Shown here: positions 1 to 6,695 of the stretch, piece after piece
Layout of the letters: every line of letters starts with the position of its first letter
Position numbering within the stretch: the stretch's first letter is position 1
Source: an uncultured Lachnospiraceae bacterium
GTDB taxonomy: Bacteria; Bacillota; Clostridia; Lachnospirales; Lachnospiraceae
Direction of reading: 5' to 3'
Assembly: GCA_947177105.1 (NCBI GenBank)
Contig: CAMWTF010000050.1
Coordinates: forward strand, 1 to 10,674
DNA length: 10,674 nt
The notes under the pieces: model-generated
The model's input: only the letters and a program-made list of their open reading frames with translations
The model's database searches: none
What the model was told of the DNA's origin: nothing
Made by a program: the position numbers and the translations under genes

Positions 1-1
1 T

Positions 2-463
2 CAACTTGCCCCACGACTCACCAGCATCAATGATCCGGAGATACCGCGTGATCTCCATACCACTCTGCTGATGACTGCCCTCTATCGTGAGGATATTAGG
101 ACGCTGTGTGACCGGGCGGTGGTGGTGAGCCATGGCAGGAAATTCTATGACGGCTCCACAACAGAGCTTTTCCAGCGGTACCGGCTGCGGGAGGACGAGG
201 ACATGGGCGCGGTCATGGAGAGGATCTATCAGGACGGGGACGCGGCATGGCACCGGTTCGAGACGGCAGACGATACGGGTGGCAGGATAGGGGCTGGGAC
301 GGCAGACGATGCGGGCGGCAGGATAGGGTCTGGGACGGCAGACCATGCGGGCAGCAGGATAGGATCTGGGGCTACGGATGCATTGAACATGAACGGGGAG
401 AAAGAAGGGCAGAACATGCCGGAATGTGGAAAGGAGGGCGTGTCTGATGGGAGCAATGATTAG
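2..463 (+). CDS. ABC transporter ATP-binding protein, 3' end only (NatA/COG4586-like)
   Basis: The reading frame is open from the left window edge, so the start, Walker A, signature and Walker B motifs lie outside. What remains resembles the end of an ABC ATPase: a TTLL strand, then an EDIRTLCDR helix, then VVVSHGRKFYDGS, the usual region after the H-loop. The family normally has T-S-H-Y at the switch histidine; here it reads T-A-L-Y, so the histidine appears to be leucine. After about codon 60 of the visible part the protein becomes low-complexity, with three 12-residue repeats (consensus TADDAGGRIGSG). The gene overlaps the next permease gene by 17 bp and clearly belongs to its operon. It would power the two permeases from the cytoplasmic face. 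The substrate is unknown. The family call rests partly on the two downstream permeases. The first 60 or so bases match the family poorly, so a degenerate gene is possible. Confidence 0.7.
   Translation, partial: QLAPRLTSINDPEIPRDLHTTLLMTALYREDIRTLCDRAVVVSHGRKFYDGSTTELFQRYRLREDEDMGAVMERIYQDGDAAWHRFETADDTGGRIGAGTADDAGGRIGSGTADHAGSRIGSGATDALNMNGEKEGQNMPECGKEGVSDGSND
262..369 (+). repeat. Three in-frame copies of a 36-bp tandem repeat
   Basis: Units run 262-297, 298-333 and 334-369, followed by a short degenerate start of a fourth. The period is 12 codons, so copy-number change keeps the frame. Copies differ by a few single bases. The encoded unit is T-A-D-(D/H)-(T/A)-G-(G/S)-R-I-G-(A/S)-G, rich in glycine and charged residues. 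It lies in the C-terminal tail of the ATPase, after the conserved nucleotide-binding fold. Confidence 0.9.
432..437 (+). promoter_or_regulatory. Ribosome binding site of the first permease gene
   Basis: A perfect AGGAGG lies 9 nt before the ATG at 447. It decides the start: an in-frame GTG at 426 lies upstream of this site and would make the site part of the coding region. Confidence 0.8.
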
Positions 464-1253
464 AAAATATCGGGAGGTAGCCCGTGTCCATTTAAAGAGC
501 CAGTTGGCCTGGCGGGCGGATGTGATATTCCAGATGTTTTTTACCATCGGGCGGATTTTGTTTGCCTATCTGCTCTGGAAAGTGATTTTTGACGGTAGGG
601 ATGAGGTGGCAGGCTTTGGATTTGACGGTATGCTGTCCTACTATATTTTCAGTTCCTTTCTCACCCAGTTGGATCTGTCTCAGGGCATCAGCGAGGAGAT
701 CCACAATCGGATTCGAGGCGGTACTTTTTCCAAGTACATGGTGCTGCCTGTGCATACGGAGGGATACTTTCTGGCCATGGAGGTGGGAGTGGTGCTGTTT
801 TACCTTATTTTTGACCTGATTGCCGCCTTTGTGTGGGTGCTGGTATTTGGTATCCGGCTGCAGATAACAGAGGAACTGTGGGTTGTCCTCTGCGCTGTTC
901 TCATGGTGGCGCTGGGATTGCTTTTCATGGTGCAGCTGACTTATTATCTGGGGCTGCTGACATTGAAATATCAGGGGATAGGTACATTTCTGATGATTAA
1001 GAACAATCTGGTGGCCCTGATTACGGGCAGCATAGTGCCCCTGGTGCTGCTGCCGGAGAGCGTGGTGGGAGTGATGCGTCTGCTGCCCTTTTACTATGTG
1101 ACCTATCTGCCCTCCATGCTTCTGGTGGGCAGGTGCCGGGAGGAGACTGTGGCCGGGCTGGCGGTACTGGCCATGTGGTGTCTGGCGCTGCAGGCGGTGA
1201 TTTGCGTGACATGGGAGAAGTATAGCAGGAGGTACGACGGTGCGGGGATATAG
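447..1253 (+). CDS. ABC-2 type transporter permease, DUF990/COG4587-like
   Basis: A 268-residue integral membrane protein with about six hydrophobic segments (roughly residues 24-46, 55-75, 110-135, 140-165, 180-205 and 225-250). The start is the ATG at 447, chosen for the AGGAGG 9 nt upstream. The stretch EEIHNRIRGGTFSKYMVLPV before the third hydrophobic segment matches the 'gelvkyLlrPv' type motif of the ABC2_membrane_6 (DUF990) family, in which a cytoplasmic loop precedes a membrane helix. In this family two related permeases and one ATPase form a three-gene transporter, as seen here: the gene overlaps the ATPase gene by 17 bp and the next permease by 14 bp, which suggests translational coupling. 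Members are mostly uncharacterised exporters, and the substrate cannot be read here. Confidence 0.85.
   Translation: MGAMIRKYREVARVHLKSQLAWRADVIFQMFFTIGRILFAYLLWKVIFDGRDEVAGFGFDGMLSYYIFSSFLTQLDLSQGISEEIHNRIRGGTFSKYMVLPVHTEGYFLAMEVGVVLFYLIFDLIAAFVWVLVFGIRLQITEELWVVLCAVLMVALGLLFMVQLTYYLGLLTLKYQGIGTFLMIKNNLVALITGSIVPLVLLPESVVGVMRLLPFYYVTYLPSMLLVGRCREETVAGLAVLAMWCLALQAVICVTWEKYSRRYDGAGI
1227..1232 (+). promoter_or_regulatory. Ribosome binding site of the second permease gene (GTG start)
   Basis: AGGAGG lies 7 nt before the GTG at 1240, inside the end of the first permease gene. It supports a GTG start; the next in-frame ATG is over 100 bp further on. Confidence 0.75.
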
Positions 1254-2100
1254 AAAGACAGGAAATGATAAAGTACGATCTGAAAAAGCAGGCCGCAGGG
1301 GCGGCAGGGTAGGGAGGTATCTGCGCATTCTGCGGGAACTGGCGCGTCTGCGGATGCAGCAGCTGATGGTGTTCAGGCTGGATTTTTTCGCTCCTTTTTT
1401 TGTGGACGGAAGTCTGTTTGCGGTGCAGCTTCTGGTGTTTGATGCCATCTATGGCAATGTGGAACGCATCGGCACCTGGGATCGGGGGGCCATGTTGGTG
1501 TATATCGGCAGCTTTTCCCTGCTGAATGCGGTGAGTATGTCCCTGTGCTTCTTTGGAGTTATCAGCATACCGGGGAAAATCCGCAGCGGCGAGTTGGATT
1601 TGTATTTGACCAAGCCGGTAAGCCCTCTGTTTCGCCTGTCCTTTGAGCAGATTAATCCCGGTTCTTTGCCTCTGGTATGCATGAGCCTGTGCATCATCGG
1701 CTATGGAATCCGGACGGGAGGGCTGCGGCCCAGTGGCAGGCAGGTGGCGGCATACTTGCTGTGGATGCTGCTGATGGCCGTACTGTACTATGATATGGAG
1801 GTGCTGATGCGCAGCCTGTCTTTTTATGTGCTGTCCACCTCCCGGATGGATCAGCTGGAGGAAGCTTCTTTGGAATTGTGCATGAAGCTGCCGGGAACAG
1901 CGCTCTACGGGGTGTACAAGTTACTCTTTTACTGTCTGCTGCCCTATGGATTGATGGCCACAGTGCCGGTGCAGAGCCTGATCGGGGAGTTGTCCTGGGC
2001 AGGCGGTCTGTGGGCCTTTAGTATTGTGAGCGGTTTCAGTCTGCTGACGGCGGCGGCGTGGCGTGTCGGCATCCGCCGCTATGAGAGTGCCAGTTCCTGA
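1240..2100 (+). CDS. ABC-2 type transporter permease, DUF990/COG3694-like
   Basis: A 286-residue membrane protein that starts with GTG, supported by AGGAGG 7 nt upstream. A basic N-terminus (many R and K in the first 30 residues) precedes several hydrophobic segments. The stretch IRSGELDLYLTKPVSPLFRL is the hallmark of the ABC2_membrane_6 (DUF990) permeases and is more typical here than in the first permease. It overlaps that gene by 14 bp and should form the second half of the membrane channel, with the upstream ATPase as motor. It ends the operon as far as can be seen: a 126-bp gap follows before the next gene, without a clear terminator. Transport direction and substrate are unknown. Confidence 0.87.
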   Translation: MRGYRKTGNDKVRSEKAGRRGGRVGRYLRILRELARLRMQQLMVFRLDFFAPFFVDGSLFAVQLLVFDAIYGNVERIGTWDRGAMLVYIGSFSLLNAVSMSLCFFGVISIPGKIRSGELDLYLTKPVSPLFRLSFEQINPGSLPLVCMSLCIIGYGIRTGGLRPSGRQVAAYLLWMLLMAVLYYDMEVLMRSLSFYVLSTSRMDQLEEASLELCMKLPGTALYGVYKLLFYCLLPYGLMATVPVQSLIGELSWAGGLWAFSIVSGFSLLTAAAWRVGIRRYESASS

Positions 2101-2214
2101 GAAGTTGAGGGCATCAGACAACATTTGCCGTGGGGAATCTTGGAATGAATCGGGGAGTGTCAAACAGTATAACAAACTGACAATATAGGTTTAAGAAAAA
2201 ATGTGATTAGTATG

Positions 2215-2219
2215 AGGAG
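2215..2219 (+). promoter_or_regulatory. Ribosome binding site that fixes the MutS2-like start
   Basis: AGGAG lies 7 nt before the ATG at 2227. The frame is open further upstream to a GTG at 2203 and an ATG at 2212, but neither has a ribosome binding site in position. Confidence 0.7.
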
Positions 2220-2226
2220 CAGAGAA

Positions 2227-4293
2227 ATGGAAAAGGATCAAAATCAAAAGACAACCTCCGGCTTGGAGCTGGAGAGAATCAAGGAAACTTGGGCGGGGCT
2301 GGCGCTGACAGCCGCCGCCAGAGGCAGGATAGAGGCGGCGGAGCCTATCCTGGCGGAGAGGGAGTTGGCTGCGGCGTTGCGGGAGACCACGGAGAGCCGC
2401 CAGCTGCTGGAGAAATTCGGTACACCGCCGCTGGTGTCCCTGGAGGGAATGGAGCAGATTTTGCTGATTGCGGAAAAGGGGGATATGCTGACGCCGGAGC
2501 AGCTGGAACAGGTGGAGGCTGCGCTCTCGGCGGTGAGACGTATGCAGGATTATCTGGTCAGAGGGCAGCAGTATCAGATTCCCCTGGCTTATTATGGGGA
2601 AAATTTGCAGCCCCTGGGGGAGATCCGGGAGCAGATTCACCAGCAAATCCGCAGCGGCCAGGTGGAGGATCACGCCACCCGGGAGCTTTTTGACCTGCGC
2701 TGCCAGATCCAGCGAACCCAGGAGAAGCGCAAGGAGAAAGCGGAGAGCATACTGCGCACCCATAAGGAGTGTATGTCGGACAGCTTCTGTGCCATGCGCG
2801 GCGGGCATTTGTGCGTCCCCGTGAAAAGGGAGTACAAGTTCCGCATAAGCGGCAGTGTCATAGATAAGTCCTCCACCGGCAACACGTTGTTTATAGAGCC
2901 TGTGGCGGTGCAGAAATATGAGGAGGAACTGTCTTTGCTGCTGATTCAGGAGGACAACGAGGTGCGGCGGATACTGTATACTTTGACGGCGATGATCGGA
3001 GAGCAGCTGGAGGCGTTCCGGGAGAACAGCCGGATCATGGAGCGGCTGGACTACGCTTTTTCCAAGGGGAAACTCAGCATGGAATGGGACTGTGTGGCCC
3101 CGGTCATCAACACGGAGAGGAGGATTCGGCTGGTGGGAGCCAGGCATCCGCTGATGGATCAGGCCGTGGCCGTGCCGCTGGATTTTTGGCTTGGTGAAGA
3201 CATCACCGAGAAAGCATCTTCGCAGTTTACGTCTGAGGATGGCGGGGGCTGCAGTGAGACTTATCGCGGTGTAGTGATCACCGGCCCCAACACCGGGGGC
3301 AAAACAGTGGCGCTGAAAACAGTGGCGCTGTGCTGCATGCTGGCCCAGTGGGGGCTGCATGTGCCCTGCCGGGAGGCTTGGGTGTGTATGAACAGCCAGT
3401 ATCTGTGCGATATTGGGGACGGGCAGAACCTGGCGGAGAATCTGTCCACCTTCTCGGCCCATATCACCAATGTGCTGGCGATCCTGGGCCGGGTCAACAA
3501 CGAGAGTCTGGTGATTATGGATGAGTTGGGTTCCGGCACAGACCCCACCGAGGGCATGGGGATTGCCATTGCCATTCTGGAGGCCCTGCGGGAGAGCGGC
3601 TGCCTGTTCCTGGTGACAACCCATTATCCGGAGGTCAAGGAATATGCCGCTCGGACCGAGGGGGTGACAAATGCCCGTATGACTTTTGACCAGGAAAGCC
3701 TGCAGCCGTTGTACCGCATGGTTATCGGAGAGGCGGGGGCTTCCTGCGCGTTGGCAATAGCTGAGAGACTGGGCATGCCCCAATCCATGCTGGATATTGC
3801 AAAGAAAGCGGCTTATGGCCGTATCACAGAGGGGCATGCATCAGGGGACTTGGAAACGGGCTTAGAGGAAGGCAGTTATATGAAGGGGCTGGAAAAGGGC
3901 AAGGAGGAGAGCGAAACCCGGGAAGGACAGAACGGGACAATTCTGCCGGCACAGATATCCCATGGTCCCCGCATTCAGAGAGACAGTCCCTCCGCCAGGC
4001 AGAAAGACCTGTCCCACAAATTCCAGCGGGGGGACAGCGTCATGCTCTGTCCCGATCATAAGATCGGCATTGTCTGCGCGCCGGTGAATGACAAGGGCTA
4101 TCTGCGTGTGCAGCTGCCGGACCGCAAAATCTGGATCAATCACAAGCGGGTGAAGCTTCATGTGGCGGCGGACAGACTCTACCCGGAGGGGTATGACTTT
4201 TCCATTGTTTTCGACACGGTGGAAAACCGTAAAAAACGCCATGACATGGAGAGGAAATATATGGGAGATGTCATCATAAAGGGTGAGGAGTAG
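2227..4293 (+). CDS. MutS2-family ATPase lacking the Smr domain
   Basis: A 688-residue protein with the MutS2 core. Residues 1-330 hold the helical lever/clamp region, including GNTLFIEPVAVQKYEEEL, a segment typical of MutS2. The ATPase domain has Walker A GPNTGGKT at 353-360, a LSTFSAH signature-like segment at 406-412, Walker B VIMDE at 429-433 followed by LGSGTDPTEG, and the switch TTHYPEVK at 464-471. All look intact. A charged linker (roughly 545-600) leads to a small KOW-like region (KFQRGDSVMLCPDHKIG) and a tail containing YDFSIVFDTVENRKKRH. Canonical MutS2 (about 780 residues) ends in a Smr nuclease domain; none is visible here and the protein stops before it. MutS2 proteins act on branched DNA or, in Bacillus, on collided ribosomes; which applies to this Smr-less form is unknown. 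The gene stands alone between the permease operon and a strong hairpin. Confidence 0.85.
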   Translation: MEKDQNQKTTSGLELERIKETWAGLALTAAARGRIEAAEPILAERELAAALRETTESRQLLEKFGTPPLVSLEGMEQILLIAEKGDMLTPEQLEQVEAALSAVRRMQDYLVRGQQYQIPLAYYGENLQPLGEIREQIHQQIRSGQVEDHATRELFDLRCQIQRTQEKRKEKAESILRTHKECMSDSFCAMRGGHLCVPVKREYKFRISGSVIDKSSTGNTLFIEPVAVQKYEEELSLLLIQEDNEVRRILYTLTAMIGEQLEAFRENSRIMERLDYAFSKGKLSMEWDCVAPVINTERRIRLVGARHPLMDQAVAVPLDFWLGEDITEKASSQFTSEDGGGCSETYRGVVITGPNTGGKTVALKTVALCCMLAQWGLHVPCREAWVCMNSQYLCDIGDGQNLAENLSTFSAHITNVLAILGRVNNESLVIMDELGSGTDPTEGMGIAIAILEALRESGCLFLVTTHYPEVKEYAARTEGVTNARMTFDQESLQPLYRMVIGEAGASCALAIAERLGMPQSMLDIAKKAAYGRITEGHASGDLETGLEEGSYMKGLEKGKEESETREGQNGTILPAQISHGPRIQRDSPSARQKDLSHKFQRGDSVMLCPDHKIGIVCAPVNDKGYLRVQLPDRKIWINHKRVKLHVAADRLYPEGYDFSIVFDTVENRKKRHDMERKYMGDVIIKGEE

Positions 4294-4316
4294 ATTTGAG
4301 AAGTATAAAGGCAAGT

Positions 4317-4348
4317 TTAAAGGCAGATATTTTCATATCTGCCTTTAA
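4317..4348 (+). terminator. Strong hairpin after the MutS2-like gene
   Basis: A perfect 14-bp stem, TTAAAGGCAGATAT at 4317-4330 and its complement at 4335-4348, closes a 4-nt TTTC loop. It begins 23 bp after the stop codon. The stem ends in a short T run (CCTTTAAT) and starts with a matching A run, so it could stop transcription from both directions. It sits between two converging genes, where a bidirectional terminator is expected. The T tract is short, so efficiency is uncertain. Confidence 0.65.
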
Positions 4349-4367
4349 TAGGATACCCAAAGTTAAG

Positions 4368-4428
4368 AAAAAACCGCAGAGAGAGCATATGCCTTTTTTG
4401 GATAACGGAACGGGGAAACCTGCTGCGG
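4368..4428 (-). terminator. Possible terminator of the Uma2-family gene
   Basis: On the minus strand CCGCAG (4428-4423), starting one base after the stop codon, can pair with CTGCGG (4379-4374), which is followed directly by six T (4373-4368). The loop is long (43 nt), so the structure is weaker than a textbook terminator. The nearby hairpin at 4317-4348 may act as backup. Confidence 0.4.
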
Positions 4429-4429
4429 A

Positions 4430-4975
4430 TTATAAATCCAGTTTCCGGAAATCAATCCATAAGTCTTCGTAAATATTGGCCTTAATAGTATCGGCAAATG
4501 AGTAGATAGCAGGAGCTGAATCATGTTCCATATCATAAACCAAAATAGTTTGTTTCATGGGATCAACAATCCAATACTCCCTTACACCCGCAGAACGGTA
4601 TAAGGACAATTTCATATAGTAATCCATAGGACGGCTGCCAGGCGATACAATTTCAATAACCCAGTCAGGAGCTCCGCTGCATCCATGGTCATTTAGTTTA
4701 TTTCTATCACAGACTACGGAGATATCCGGCTCCAGATATTTGGAATCGTCTGCAAATAGAAAGACAGCAAAGGGGGCGGGGTATACTTTGCATTCGCCGT
4801 TATTGTTGGCTATATGGTTTCCAATTGCCAGATGAAGGAAAGATAAAATGTCTTGATGCTTTCGGCTGGGAGGTGACATATAGTAAATCTGCCCGTCAAT
4901 CAGTTCAGCCCTGCTGCCCTCCGGCAAACTGTAGATATCGTCTATAGTATAAAATTTGCCCTGTGCCAGTGCCAT
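4430..4975 (-). CDS. Uma2-family PD-(D/E)xK protein (DUF820)
   Basis: A 181-residue protein that matches the Uma2 (DUF820) restriction-endonuclease-like fold. Visible landmarks are AELIDG at 23-28 (E24), EPDISVV at 82-88 (D84), WVIEIVSP at 105-112 (E108), the Y-x-x-K-x-x-x-Y segment at 119-126 (K122), and GVREYWIVDP at 130-139. D84, E108 and K122 fit the PD-(D/E)xK catalytic pattern, so the nuclease core looks intact. ATG at 4975 is preceded by GGAAAGGAAG with about 7 nt spacing. The biological role of these widespread proteins is largely unknown; some are thought to be transposon-derived or nuclease-like. It lies 95 bp downstream of the hemerythrin gene on the same strand. No terminator separates them and no convincing promoter was seen, so it could be co-transcribed. 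Confidence 0.88.
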   Translation of the reverse strand: MALAQGKFYTIDDIYSLPEGSRAELIDGQIYYMSPPSRKHQDILSFLHLAIGNHIANNNGECKVYPAPFAVFLFADDSKYLEPDISVVCDRNKLNDHGCSGAPDWVIEIVSPGSRPMDYYMKLSLYRSAGVREYWIVDPMKQTILVYDMEHDSAPAIYSFADTIKANIYEDLWIDFRKLDL

Positions 4976-5032
4976 AGTAACACTTCCTTTCCTGGTTATT
5001 GTATACGGTTATATGTCTTGTATTCATCCGCT

Positions 5033-5042
5033 GACATATGTC
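5033..5042. repeat. 10-bp perfect palindrome GACATATGTC
   Basis: This palindrome sits in the 95-bp gap between the two minus-strand genes, 57 bp upstream of the Uma2 start and next to a very GC-rich stretch (5042-5054). It could be an operator, but no promoter with good -35 and -10 elements was found beside it. Confidence 0.35.
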
Positions 5043-5070
5043 CGGGCCCCGCGGTATTCTGATCTTAGCG

Positions 5071-6411
5071 CTATTTCGCCACTCTCTTTGTAAAGAAGGT
5101 GTCAATATATTTCTTGATTTCCATATCCGGCATAGACTTAAGCAGATACCCTTCGGGCTTCAGCGCCATGACCTTCTGGACGCTCTCCCGATCTCCCTTG
5201 CCTGTGAGGAAGACCACAGGGAGGTTGGCTGTGTTCTTTTCCATGCGGATCATTTCCAGGGTCTGTCTGCCGTCACAGACAGGCATTTCATAATCCAGCA
5301 CAATCAGGTCGGGCTTTTTCACTGCTATGCTCTGAATGGCGGCTACACTGGAACCGGCCTCCGACACTTCGTAATTCTCTGACAGCAGCTTCACAATTCT
5401 GGCCCGCATGAAATCCGAATCGTCCACCACCAGAATGTTTTTTCGTACCGGTTTTTCCCTGCGCAGGAAATCATTGATCGCGGACATGGCATTGTTCGGA
5501 TCAATGTTGGGTATGAGCTTGCCGCGGACCGATTCGGAACTGTTGGCACAGAATGCAAAATAGCCCTTTCCTGTGTCAAACAGCAGGGAGAAGGACGGGG
5601 GAGTACGCTCGAAAGAGTCCGCCAGCTGTTCATAGCTAAGCAGAGATTCTTTCTCCACCTTGAACAGATCAATGGACGGGAAATTTTCCCGTATACGCTC
5701 CAGAAACTGCCGGGAAATATACCGGGTGACATTGATAACCATGTCGTCCACCCGTAAATACTGGGTGTTCAATATATCGCTGATGATCTTAAGAAGCAAG
5801 GGCTCCTCATAGACCAATGTGATCTCCCATTTTTCCTGTTTTTGTCCGCTGTAGATGAAGCGGCAGCAGACTACTTTGCCGAAATTCTCACCGGCATACT
5901 GTTCACTGATCATATGCCCCTTTAAGTTAAAGATGTCATATAGCAGCTGGACAACAGCCTGCTCCAGAGCCTCCTTTTCTTCCTCATGAGGGATGTTGGC
6001 CCATCTGCTTTTCTGCTTTCCGGAGATGGCCAGATCCTCTGTCTGCGTGTGGGCTATCACCCAGCCGATGCAGACCCCCAGGAAATGCCGGATGGATTCC
6101 AACGAGTACTGGTTCTCCTCCATCTCCCGCTCCAGGGCCGGGAGCGTACTGTCACGGAAACTGTCATGCAGGCGCTTATGTATTTCGTAGTCACTGTAAT
6201 TGATGGACCGCATGTACTCCTCTTCGTGTTCAAAATGTTCTATTGCGTGATTCCTTAAATATTTTGCGCCCTGCTGGCATACCCACACACTTTTCTCTCC
6301 ATTCTCGCTGATCCTAAGCAGCTTGTTCACGGTTGAAAAGAGCTGTTGATGCTCCCGGTCGATAAAGTCCACGCCGATGTTATACTTGTCATGCCATACT
6401 ATATGATCCAC
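5071..6411 (-). CDS. Bacteriohemerythrin / CheX-like / response-regulator receiver fusion protein
   Basis: A 446-residue soluble protein with three parts. Residues 1-130 are a bacteriohemerythrin: H21, H59, E63, H78, H82, H121 and D126 match the seven ligands of the di-iron oxygen-binding site, within the patterns D-x-x-H, HFEHEEEYM, HKRLH and HTQTED. Residues about 148-318 resemble a CheX-like fold (strand EITLVY, then a long helix, ending in SLLFDTGKGYFAFCA), but the E-x-x-N phosphatase pattern of CheX is not evident, so this call is tentative. Residues 324-446 are a CheY-type receiver with D330, D331, phosphoacceptor D373, T403 and K425 all present. There is no DNA-binding or cyclase output. 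The protein probably senses oxygen or redox state and takes part in a phosphorelay; this is inference. The start is GTG, with AGGAGG only 4 nt upstream. A promoter lies about 85 bp upstream. Confidence 0.85.
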   Translation of the reverse strand: MDHIVWHDKYNIGVDFIDREHQQLFSTVNKLLRISENGEKSVWVCQQGAKYLRNHAIEHFEHEEEYMRSINYSDYEIHKRLHDSFRDSTLPALEREMEENQYSLESIRHFLGVCIGWVIAHTQTEDLAISGKQKSRWANIPHEEEKEALEQAVVQLLYDIFNLKGHMISEQYAGENFGKVVCCRFIYSGQKQEKWEITLVYEEPLLLKIISDILNTQYLRVDDMVINVTRYISRQFLERIRENFPSIDLFKVEKESLLSYEQLADSFERTPPSFSLLFDTGKGYFAFCANSSESVRGKLIPNIDPNNAMSAINDFLRREKPVRKNILVVDDSDFMRARIVKLLSENYEVSEAGSSVAAIQSIAVKKPDLIVLDYEMPVCDGRQTLEMIRMEKNTANLPVVFLTGKGDRESVQKVMALKPEGYLLKSMPDMEIKKYIDTFFTKRVAK

Positions 6412-6415
6412 ACTG

Positions 6416-6421
6416 CCTCCT
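6416..6421 (-). promoter_or_regulatory. Ribosome binding site with short spacing before a GTG start
   Basis: On the minus strand AGGAGG is followed by CAGT and then GTG at 6411, a spacing of only 4 nt. No better in-frame start exists: the hemerythrin domain begins at residue 4, and the upstream ATG is out of frame. Translation initiation may be modest. Confidence 0.6.
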
Positions 6422-6453
6422 ATCCGCCCGCTTCATGGGCTGTCTAAATTAAG

Positions 6454-6479
6454 AAAAAAATGCCGCGGCAAAGCGACGC
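6454..6479 (-). terminator. Possible hairpin plus T-run in the leader of the hemerythrin gene
   Basis: On the minus strand a GC-rich segment can pair GTCGC with GCGGC (one G-U pair, 6-nt loop) and is followed by A and seven T (6460-6454). It lies between the predicted promoter (-10 at 6496-6501) and the GTG start at 6411, so it would act as an attenuator if it is functional. The stem is only 5 bp. Confidence 0.3.
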
Positions 6480-6495
6480 CTTTCTTTCACCACAA

Positions 6496-6524
6496 ATTAT
6501 AACACTTTATGTTCCGTTTGACCA
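6496..6524 (-). promoter_or_regulatory. Sigma-70/SigA-type promoter for the hemerythrin-receiver gene
   Basis: On the minus strand TGGTCA (6524-6519) is followed after 17 bp by a perfect TATAAT (6501-6496), with TG one base upstream of the -10 (extended -10). Transcription would begin near 6489, giving a leader of roughly 80 nt before the GTG at 6411. Confidence 0.7.
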
Positions 6525-6581
6525 TCCATATTTTTACAGAGTATGCATAAAACATTTTGTGAAAAAATATTAAATGGTATA

Positions 6582-6610
6582 TTGCAATAAATAATAGCTT
6601 GTGATATACT
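6582..6610 (+). promoter_or_regulatory. Sigma-70/SigA-type promoter for the ABC exporter operon
   Basis: TTGCAA (6582-6587), a 17-bp spacer and TATACT (6605-6610), with TG one base upstream of the -10 (extended -10). Transcription would start near 6617, leaving a leader of about 80 nt before the ATG at 6696. It diverges from the minus-strand promoter, with 57 bp between the two -35 boxes. Confidence 0.7.
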
Positions 6611-6643
6611 CTTCTACATAAAGCGACAAACCCTGGGATACAT

Positions 6644-6666
6644 GTATGTCTCATGTACAGACATAC
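6644..6666 (+). promoter_or_regulatory. Palindrome/hairpin in the exporter leader, possible operator
   Basis: GTATGTCT (6644-6651) and AGACATAC (6659-6666) form a perfect 8-bp inverted repeat around a 7-nt centre. It lies just downstream of the predicted transcription start and 15 bp before the ribosome binding site. It could be a repressor site that blocks elongation or initiation, or an mRNA hairpin. No T-run follows, so it is not a terminator. Confidence 0.45.
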
Positions 6667-6695
6667 GAAAAAGGAAAGCTTAAGGAGAATAAAAA

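Noticed and set aside
426..446. GTG at 426 as start of the first permease
   Set aside because: It lies before the strong AGGAGG at 432-437, which is correctly placed for the ATG at 447.
492..1448. Antisense open frame across the two permease genes
   Set aside because: Spans two well-supported overlapping genes and has a composition typical of a shadow frame.
2101..2226. Promoter for the MutS2-like gene
   Set aside because: TTGGAA (2140-2145) and TATAAC (2168-2173) are 22 bp apart, too far, and other pairs match poorly. A promoter probably exists but could not be placed.
2191..3837. Long antisense open frame (548 codons) opposite the MutS2-like gene
   Set aside because: Its translation is rich in H, Q, P and L with no domain, as expected from the codon bias of the real gene on the other strand. 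The MutS2 frame has all family motifs.
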